A DNA stretch of 10,578 nucleotides from Candidatus Saccharimonadota bacterium. GTDB taxonomy: Bacteria > Patescibacteriota > Saccharimonadia > Saccharimonadales > Saccharimonadaceae. A program made the position numbers and the translations under genes. Shown here piece after piece: positions 5,821-10,578 of this stretch (within the stretch, counting starts at the first letter, position 1; each line of letters opens with the position of its first letter). Under the pieces are notes generated by a model that was not told where the DNA came from, made no database searches, and was given only the letters and a program-made list of their open reading frames with translations. Where the stretch lies: contig JAGQND010000023.1 in assembly GCA_020428265.1 (NCBI GenBank), positions 1-10,578 of the forward strand, given 5' to 3'.

Positions 5821-7256
5821 TCTTCTAGTTTTTCGGCCTTTTCAGCAGCTAGGCGCTCGGCTTCTTTGGCTTGCTTGTATTTTTTGGTCACAGCTTCTTT
5901 GCCGGCGGCTATGCGAGCTTTGTTGCTCTTCACCTGTTTTTCGTCTATAAAGCTAAATTTTATAGGTGTACCAGAGTAGTCGTAGGTCTCGCGTAAGAGT
6001 TTTTCGAAGTAGCGTTTGTAAGACCAGTGCACGAACTTAAGGTTGCTGCCGTGTATCACAAACCAAGGTGGCGTGGTGTCGGTTTGTACTATGTAGCGCA
6101 GGCGCGGGTGGGTGTTTTTGAGCCCAGATGGTGGGTGCGCTTGTACGGCTCGCTGCAATAGGTCGTTTAGCACGCGAGTTTTGGTTTCTTGCTTGCGGCG
6201 AGCGTCTATGTCTAGCGCTAGGTCAAATAGTTTGGTTACGTTTTGCCCTGTTACACTACTTGTGAATATTAGCGGTGCCCAAGGTGTAAATTTAAATGCA
6301 CGGGCAATACTCGGTGCCAGAGCGTCGCGCGTAAAGGCGTCTTTGCCCTCTACGCTATCCCATTTGCTTACTACAATCACCATACCCTTGCCGGCTTCGT
6401 CTATGATGCCCGCTATGCGTTGGTCTAGCTGGGTATTGAGCTCGTTGACGTCCATAAGTAGGAAACATACGTCGGCTTGTTCTATAGCTTGCAGGGTGCG
6501 TAGTACGCTAAATTTTTCTATACCTACTTCTTGTTTGCCTTGGCGACGCATACCAGCGGTGTCTAGTAGCTCGATGTTGCGTTTGTGGTAGCGTACGGGT
6601 ACGCGGTTTACGTCGCGAGTGGTGCCGGCTACGTTTGCTACTATAGCTTGTTGTTTGCCAGCTAGAGTGTTAAATAAGTGCGATTTGCCGACATTTGGGC
6701 GACCCACTAGGGCTATACGTAGTACGTCGTCGGCTTCTTCTTCGGCGCGGGCAGGTATAAGGTCTACAATTTCGTGTAGTACGTCGGTGATACCGCTGTT
6801 GTGTTCGGCACTGGTGCGAATGATGGTTTTTATGCCTAGGCGGCGGAATTCGTCGTTGTGTTGTGCGTCTTTTAGGTCGGCTTTGTTGGTTATAAGTATC
6901 ACAGGTTTTTGGCTACGTAGGGCCTTTTTGGCCACATAGCGGTCTTCGTCGCTTACGAATTGCGTGCTGTCTACTACCACAAGTATTACATCGGCGGCAT
7001 CGGTAGCTTCTACTATTTGTTCCTGTATAGTTGCTTCAAATTCATCGGCTGCATCCTTCAGGCCGGCGGTATCTACTAGCCAGAATTGGTGGTCTTGGAA
7101 GTCCACCTTGCCTATCACGCTATCGCGAGTAGTACCAGCTTCGCGAGCCACTATGGCCTGCTGTGCACGCACCATACGGTTAAAAAGCGAACTTTTACCT
7201 ACGTTCGCTTGGCCTATGATAGCCACTGTTGGGAGTGATGAATTTTTTGCACTCAT
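5814..7256 (-). CDS. der: Ribosome assembly GTPase Der (EngA)
   Basis: A 480-residue protein with the tandem G domains unique to Der, which acts in maturation of the 50S ribosomal subunit. G domain 1 has GQANVGKS (15-22), GTTRD (41-45), DTAG (62-65) and NKAD (124-127). G domain 2 has GRPNVGKS (185-192), GTTRD (211-215), DTAG (232-235) and SKWD (297-300). The C-terminal KH-like domain includes TPPWFVIHG and a GTPIKFSF strand. Small departures are Ala for the usual Pro in the first P-loop and Ser for Asn in the second N/SKxD motif, both tolerable. The last ~35 residues form a Lys/Glu/Ala-rich tail that may contact rRNA. The promoter lies just upstream and there is no Shine-Dalgarno, so the message is probably leaderless. 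AUA codons are frequent. Identification is secure. Confidence 0.97.
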   Translation of the reverse strand: MSAKNSSLPTVAIIGQANVGKSSLFNRMVRAQQAIVAREAGTTRDSVIGKVDFQDHQFWLVDTAGLKDAADEFEATIQEQIVEATDAADVILVVVDSTQFVSDEDRYVAKKALRSQKPVILITNKADLKDAQHNDEFRRLGIKTIIRTSAEHNSGITDVLHEIVDLIPARAEEEADDVLRIALVGRPNVGKSHLFNTLAGKQQAIVANVAGTTRDVNRVPVRYHKRNIELLDTAGMRRQGKQEVGIEKFSVLRTLQAIEQADVCFLLMDVNELNTQLDQRIAGIIDEAGKGMVIVVSKWDSVEGKDAFTRDALAPSIARAFKFTPWAPLIFTSSVTGQNVTKLFDLALDIDARRKQETKTRVLNDLLQRAVQAHPPSGLKNTHPRLRYIVQTDTTPPWFVIHGSNLKFVHWSYKRYFEKLLRETYDYSGTPIKFSFIDEKQVKSNKARIAAGKEAVTKKYKQAKEAERLAAEKAEKLEEK

Positions 7257-7265
7257 ATCTTAACC

Positions 7266-7294
7266 ATTATAACAGTAGTAGCCACTCTTGACAA
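7266..7294 (-). promoter_or_regulatory. Promoter of der, leaderless arrangement
   Basis: TTGTCA (7294-7289), a 17-nt spacer and TGT-TATAAT (-10 at 7271-7266). The -10 ends 9 nt before the ATG at 7256, leaving a leader of only two or three nt. Confidence 0.8.
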
Positions 7295-7311
7295 TACCTA
7301 AAAATATTATT

Positions 7312-8532
7312 CTAATTAGCAGTTGTTATGTAGTGTGATACGTCGTAGCGCTTTAGCTGGCGTTCGCTCATGTCTTTGCCTCGGCCGCTAGTCTGCCAGG
7401 TGGACACCATCATTATTAGGTTGTCAGCCGTAGAGTACGGGTGTATGCCACCGCCATAGAGGTTGGCTAGTTGTTTGTTGGTTAGCTGTATTTTGGGCGC
7501 GTTCCACTCGCCGCTCGGCCCAGTTGTAGGGTCTTCGAGTGTACGTGTTACTAGTTTGGGGTGTCCACGGTAGTCTGCGTAGCTTAGTATCCAAGTGCCG
7601 TCGCTTAGTTTGCGCATGCTTGGTTCGCCAAAGTGCCCGGTAGCTACGGGCTTTGCGTCTGCTTCACCACCCCACTCGTGGTCGTTTAGGTATTCATAGG
7701 CGTCTTTGTCGGCCATTTGCTGCCATGGCACGCGCATCATCATCATGTCGCCAGGGCGTCTGCCGCTGCATACGCTCACTACGTATACATAGTCGCCGTC
7801 TAGTTGCATGCTCCACATTTGGTAGGGGTCGTTATTTTTACCCTCGGGGTCGTTTTGCCACTTTACGTCTAGTTTTTCAAATGTCTGCCCGCCATCGTGG
7901 CTTACGGCTAGGCTTGAGTAGTCGGTATACCAGCTGTTGTCACCGTTTTTTACATCGTAAGTGTGTTGGTATGACACGACTATGTCGCCATTTGGTAAGC
8001 TCACTCCATCGTTGAGTAGCATATGTTTGCCGCCAAGTATTTCACCGGCTGAGCCGTCTTCTTGCTCAGCACCTGCTCCATCGAAGTGTATCGGTGCGCC
8101 CTCTGTTGGTGTTTCGCTAGATATCAGCATGGTTTGTGCGCGGTAATAGTCACCTTGGGGTAGTTTTTCATGTATAAAAGGCCCTGGTACCTGGAACGTG
8201 TCGCCAAATAGATACGCTACGCGACCGTCGGGCATGAGGAATGGCTGGCCCAGGTCGGTGCCGCATACTTTGTACTCGGTGCAAGAGTGCATGTCCATAC
8301 CAGTGTCACGAGTAAAAGTACCGTCGTATACTTCGTGTAGTTCACTGCCGTATAGTTGGTAGGTTTCGGCCTGAGGTGCAGGGGTTTCCGCTATCTCAAC
8401 GGCTTGTACTGTGGTAGGCTTTATGGTCTCTGGTGGTTGTAGTGACAAAACCACGGCCAAAGTGCCGGCGCCTATAGCTCTGGTAAAGTATGGTCGTAGT
8501 CTATCGTATGCGCCTAGTGTCTCTCGTGGCAT
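7312..8532 (-). CDS. Secreted DUF4185 (GH183-type) beta-propeller protein, possible endo-D-arabinanase
   Basis: A 406-residue protein. A basic N-terminus and a hydrophobic stretch (AIGAGTLAVVLSL, 19-31) form a signal or anchor, with a possible cleavage after VQA (42-44) and then an Ala/Pro/Glu-rich linker. From about residue 58 it shows DUF4185 features: GTDLGQPF (91-98) and YLFGDTF (107-113) with Asp93 and Asp111, SYQHTYD (187-193), repeated blade-like strands with SHDGGQTF (211-218), and FGEPSMRKLSDGTWILSY (301-318). DUF4185 was renamed glycoside hydrolase family GH183 after members were shown to cut the D-arabinan of mycobacterial arabinogalactan. Which residues are catalytic here I cannot prove. 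C84 and C90 could form a disulfide. It has its own promoter inside the 3' end of the pseudouridine synthase gene and appears leaderless. For an epibiont on Actinobacteria an arabinan-cutting surface enzyme would make sense, but that role is inferred. Confidence 0.75.
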   Translation of the reverse strand: MPRETLGAYDRLRPYFTRAIGAGTLAVVLSLQPPETIKPTTVQAVEIAETPAPQAETYQLYGSELHEVYDGTFTRDTGMDMHSCTEYKVCGTDLGQPFLMPDGRVAYLFGDTFQVPGPFIHEKLPQGDYYRAQTMLISSETPTEGAPIHFDGAGAEQEDGSAGEILGGKHMLLNDGVSLPNGDIVVSYQHTYDVKNGDNSWYTDYSSLAVSHDGGQTFEKLDVKWQNDPEGKNNDPYQMWSMQLDGDYVYVVSVCSGRRPGDMMMMRVPWQQMADKDAYEYLNDHEWGGEADAKPVATGHFGEPSMRKLSDGTWILSYADYRGHPKLVTRTLEDPTTGPSGEWNAPKIQLTNKQLANLYGGGIHPYSTADNLIMMVSTWQTSGRGKDMSERQLKRYDVSHYITTAN

Positions 8533-8542
8533 ATTGCCAGCA

Positions 8543-8571
8543 ACTATAACAGTTTTATGTTATTTTGGCAA
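8543..8571 (-). promoter_or_regulatory. Promoter of the DUF4185 gene, leaderless arrangement
   Basis: TTGCCA (8571-8566), a 17-nt spacer and TGT-TATAGT (-10 at 8548-8543). It overlaps the end of the upstream pseudouridine synthase gene. The ATG at 8532 follows the -10 by 10 nt, so the leader is about four nt and no Shine-Dalgarno is seen. Confidence 0.75.
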
Positions 8572-9253
8572 CCTTGAGCGTTTTGCCTGGTTTTATATCA
8601 CCTAGCGCATATAGTCCAAAGTTGGTGCGGTGCAGGGATGTTACCGTGTAGCCAAGGGCTGCAAATGTACGGCGTATTTGCCTGTTGCGGCCTTCGCTCA
8701 TCACTACTATCCACTGTTTTCGTTCGTCGTCTACCCTTTCGAGGCTGAGTTTACTCGGTCCATCTGGTAGCTCTATGCCGAAGTCGCTTATCATTTGCTG
8801 GTGTAGTGGCTGTAGAGGCTCATTTAGTGCTATTTTGTAGCGTTTCACTTTGTAATTACTGGGGTGAGTCATGCTTTGGGCAAAGTCGCCGTCGTTTGTG
8901 AGTATTAGTAGTCCGCTACTATCTTTGTCAAGTCGCCCCACTGTTTTGAGCTGACGGTACTCGCTTGGCAATATATCATATATGGTTGGCGTGTCACCCT
9001 GTGTCCTGCGTGAGCACACGTAGCCGCGTGGTTTGTTGAAAGCTATGTATACAAGCTCAGTTTTACCTGATATTGGTTGCCCACTTACGGCTACTTTGTC
9101 TTCGCTATTTACCTGCACACCCAAACCAGCCGGTTTACCATTTATAGTGACTTTTCCGGCTGTTATTAGGTTGTCTGCCTGGCGCCTGGAAAGACCCATG
9201 TGCAAGGCAAGAAATTTATTTAGACGTGTTGAATTACTAGAGTCCACTGGCAT
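8555..9253 (-). CDS. RsuA/RluB-family rRNA pseudouridine synthase
   Basis: A 232-residue enzyme that isomerises a uridine in rRNA to pseudouridine. An N-terminal S4 RNA-binding domain (about 10-56, TRLNKFLALHMGLSRRQAD) precedes the catalytic domain. The signature VGRLDKDSSGLLILTNDG (105-122) contains the catalytic Asp109. NKPRGYVCSRR (73-83), YKVKRYKI and the C-terminal EGRNRQIRR segment are also typical of the RsuA/RluB/RluE/RluF group. Length fits the short members of the family. Whether the target is 16S (RsuA) or 23S (RluB-like) cannot be told from motifs, so I give no symbol. It starts 15 nt after the response regulator stop, has no Shine-Dalgarno, and is probably co-transcribed. A short palindrome overlaps the junction. 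Identification secure; target site unknown. Confidence 0.92.
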   Translation of the reverse strand: MPVDSSNSTRLNKFLALHMGLSRRQADNLITAGKVTINGKPAGLGVQVNSEDKVAVSGQPISGKTELVYIAFNKPRGYVCSRRTQGDTPTIYDILPSEYRQLKTVGRLDKDSSGLLILTNDGDFAQSMTHPSNYKVKRYKIALNEPLQPLHQQMISDFGIELPDGPSKLSLERVDDERKQWIVVMSEGRNRQIRRTFAALGYTVTSLHRTNFGLYALGDIKPGKTLKVAKIT

Positions 9254-9258
9254 TATAA

Positions 9259-9271
9259 TAGCACAGTGCTA
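9259..9271. repeat. 13-bp palindrome at the response regulator/pseudouridine synthase junction
   Basis: TAGCAC-A-GTGCTA is a perfect inverted repeat. On the minus strand it begins with the TAG stop of the response regulator gene and ends 5 nt before the next ATG. It is too short for a terminator and has no T-run; a protein site, a small junction hairpin, or chance are all possible. Confidence 0.4.
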
Positions 9272-10267
9272 AAGTGTTGGTGCTGCTGGAGGTGTAGTAT
9301 CTGCTACTCCTGCTACTTCAGGGCTAGCTGTAGTTTGCTCGGCCACTGGTGCTGGCTCTTGAGCCGGTTGGCCGTAAGGGTCTAGCGTAGGTGCAGCTGG
9401 TGCGGCCTCTGGACCTGCTATAGGTGATACGCCTGCTGAAGCAGTTGGGTCAGACAGCGGGTCAACACTTGGTGTTGGCTCAGCTGTGGCTGTAAGTTCT
9501 TGGCTTAGCTGGCTGCTTTCCTCTGGACTAAGTGGTGTTGCCGTAGAATCGTCAGCTACTGCTGCAGTGTCGGCTACTGGGGCCGCCGCAGGGTCTACTG
9601 CAGGTATGCCTAAGTTGGCAGGCCTAGGTGACGAAAATGGTGCTGTAGGCTGAGGAAGTGTGCTTACGACTGGCTCGAGGGGCTCAATCTCTGTAGGCTG
9701 AGGAGGCATAGGACCTGGATCGCCAGATGACAGAGGCGCTACTGCTGGTGCCTCAACTGGTGCGACTTCGGCTACGGGCGCTACTGCTGGTGTAGGCTGC
9801 GCGGCTGCTACAGGTTCAGCTGGTACTTCTGGTACGTCGGGTACATCTGGTGTAGGTGCGGCTGGTGTTGCAGGAGCTGCTGCGGCCGCTGCTCCACCTG
9901 CGTCGCCAAGTACTTCGTGTACGGTACGTACTACGTCTTCTATGCCTACTTGAGACTTAACTAGGTAACGGTCGGCACCGAGTTGCTCACCACGAGCGCG
10001 TTGGTCTTCACTTGAAAGCGCGGTCATCATGATCACCTTGATGTCGCGTGTTTCGGTGGTGCTGCGCAATATGTCGAGCATGTCGAAGCCACTGATTTTG
10101 GGCATCATAACATCGCTGATGATAAGTAATGGTTTTTCTTTGATGGCCATGGCAAGTGCCTCTTCGCCATCACCCGCAGAAACTATGTCGTAGCCCTCAG
10201 CAAGCAAGCGTACACCATAGATTTCTCGTAGGCTTTTGTCGTCTTCTACTAGTAAAATCTTTGTCAT
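9269..10267 (-). CDS. Receiver-domain response regulator with a long Pro/Ala-rich tail
   Basis: A 332-residue protein whose first ~120 residues are a complete CheY-like receiver. It has the acidic pocket E8-D9-D10, phosphoacceptor D52 in IISDVMMPKISGFD, switch Thr82 (MMTAL) and Lys104 (YLVKS). No DNA-binding or enzymatic output domain follows. Instead residues ~125-332 are a low-complexity stretch rich in Ala, Pro, Val, Thr and Glu with many short AP, EV and PTP runs, ending APTL. Such a region is probably disordered and could act as a linker or a protein-binding tail. Being cytoplasmic is inferred from the lack of any signal or TM segment. A GGAG ribosome site lies 5 nt before the ATG. The upstream gene on the same strand ends 51 nt earlier and has a similar Ala/Pro-rich end, so the two may act together. 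No kinase is visible in the window. Receiver is sure; output unknown. Confidence 0.9.
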   Translation of the reverse strand: MTKILLVEDDKSLREIYGVRLLAEGYDIVSAGDGEEALAMAIKEKPLLIISDVMMPKISGFDMLDILRSTTETRDIKVIMMTALSSEDQRARGEQLGADRYLVKSQVGIEDVVRTVHEVLGDAGGAAAAAAPATPAAPTPDVPDVPEVPAEPVAAAQPTPAVAPVAEVAPVEAPAVAPLSSGDPGPMPPQPTEIEPLEPVVSTLPQPTAPFSSPRPANLGIPAVDPAAAPVADTAAVADDSTATPLSPEESSQLSQELTATAEPTPSVDPLSDPTASAGVSPIAGPEAAPAAPTLDPYGQPAQEPAPVAEQTTASPEVAGVADTTPPAAPTL

Positions 10268-10272
10268 ATTAT

Positions 10273-10276
10273 CTCC
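10273..10276 (-). promoter_or_regulatory. Shine-Dalgarno of the response regulator gene
   Basis: GGAG on the minus strand lies 5 nt before the ATG at 10267, a standard spacing. It supports that start. Confidence 0.6.
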
Positions 10277-10301
10277 ATTTTACTAAATCGTTTTAAATAA
10301 T

Positions 10302-10307
10302 ACTATA
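10302..10307 (-). promoter_or_regulatory. Weak -10 candidate before the response regulator
   Basis: TATAGT in the 51-nt gap before the response regulator has no acceptable -35 partner at 16-17 nt (CCCAAG/CCAAGA). Co-transcription from the upstream gene is equally likely. Confidence 0.25.
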
Positions 10308-10318
10308 CTTCTTATGCT

Positions 10319-10578
10319 TTATCTCTTGGGGATTGCTATTCCTCGTGGGGTTGCAACTTGCTTGGCGAGTGGTATTTCGCGCTGGCCTAGCTTAGGTATG
10401 GTTGGTGCTGTGCGCGCTGGGTTGGCTTCTATGAAGTTTTTTAACTGATCGGCTGCACTAGGCTGCGCAGGAGCGGCGCTTTCAGACGGAGGTGTAATAG
10501 GCGCAACAGACGGTCCGTGCGTAGCTGCGGGCTTAGGCGCGCTTGTAGTGGGTTTTACGGCTGCTAGGTCGGCTAGTA
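10319..10578 (-). CDS. C-terminal part of an Ala/Pro-rich protein, unknown (partial, 5' end off the right edge)
   Basis: The minus strand is open from the right edge to a TAA at 10319-10321, giving 85 residues plus a partial codon. My translation begins LADLAAVKPTTSAPKP and is rich in Ala, Pro, Ser and Thr up to a short helical patch, AADQLKNFIEANPA. It ends in a basic segment, LGQREIPLAKQVATPRGIAI, followed by PKR and the stop. No domain is recognisable. Its composition resembles the tail of the response regulator that starts 51 nt downstream on the same strand, which suggests a shared operon and perhaps a common function. It could be the tail of a kinase or of a type IV pilus-associated protein, but nothing visible here decides this. 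The open frame and tidy stop just upstream of the next gene support it being real. Confidence 0.7.
   Translation of the reverse strand, partial: LADLAAVKPTTSAPKPAATHGPSVAPITPPSESAAPAQPSAADQLKNFIEANPARTAPTIPKLGQREIPLAKQVATPRGIAIPKR

Noticed and set aside
6112..6591. A 159-codon open frame on the plus strand opposite der
   Set aside because: It lies wholly antisense to conserved Der domains and has Ser/Arg-rich shadow composition.
1..10578. CRISPR arrays, insertion sequences, tRNA or rRNA genes
   Set aside because: I saw no regularly spaced repeats, no transposase motifs with terminal inverted repeats, and no cloverleaf or rRNA-like stretch in the intergenic gaps, all of which are short.

Overview
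The window looks like a chromosomal segment of a Candidate Phyla Radiation bacterium, most plausibly a Saccharibacterium (TM7). This is an inference from gene content and style. The genes are compact, promoters are strong with extended -10 boxes, several genes appear leaderless, many genes use AUA and CUA heavily, and core genes (der, pth, an RsuA/RluB-type pseudouridine synthase) sit beside orphan surface proteins. TGA is used as a stop codon, so this is not the TGA=Gly code of Gracilibacteria/SR1. No rRNA marker is present to settle the taxonomy.

Layout. (1) Positions 1-2691 hold a cluster resembling the metabolic part of tellurium-resistance (Ter) stress systems. A PRPP-motif phosphoribosyltransferase and, 23 nt behind it, a CitE/HpcH-like C-C bond lyase (running off the left edge) are read leftward. 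A DUF475/TerC-superfamily membrane protein is read rightward. The two arms share a 119-bp divergent promoter region with a 20-bp palindrome just downstream of the leftward promoter. (2) Positions 2692-3943 hold a bidirectional terminator, a small two-TM protein (leftward, with a hairpin in its leader) and pth (leftward). (3) Positions 3944-5689 hold a 581-residue three-TM protein with a large predicted extracellular domain. It has a near-ideal promoter, a leader hairpin, a clear Shine-Dalgarno and no AUA codon among its 22 Ile codons. (4) Positions 5690-5814 hold tandem hairpins and terminators. (5) Positions 5814-10578 are all leftward: der, a secreted DUF4185 (GH183-type) protein, an RsuA/RluB pseudouridine synthase, a receiver-domain response regulator with a Pro/Ala-rich tail of about 200 residues, and the 3' end of another Ala/Pro-rich gene.

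How the parts may work together. Pth, Der and the pseudouridine synthase are ribosome and translation maintenance genes. The lyase, PRTase and TerC-like trio suggests a stress or metal-response pathway that makes a modified nucleoside-like compound, as proposed for Ter-associated operons. The DUF4185 protein, the 581-residue protein and the response regulator are candidates for the surface and signalling side of an epibiotic lifestyle. The DUF4185 family includes endo-D-arabinanases, which would fit attack on an arabinan-containing actinobacterial host envelope, but no assay or structure search could be run here.

No stretch longer than 300 bases lacks a gene. I saw no rRNA, tRNA, CRISPR array or insertion sequence.
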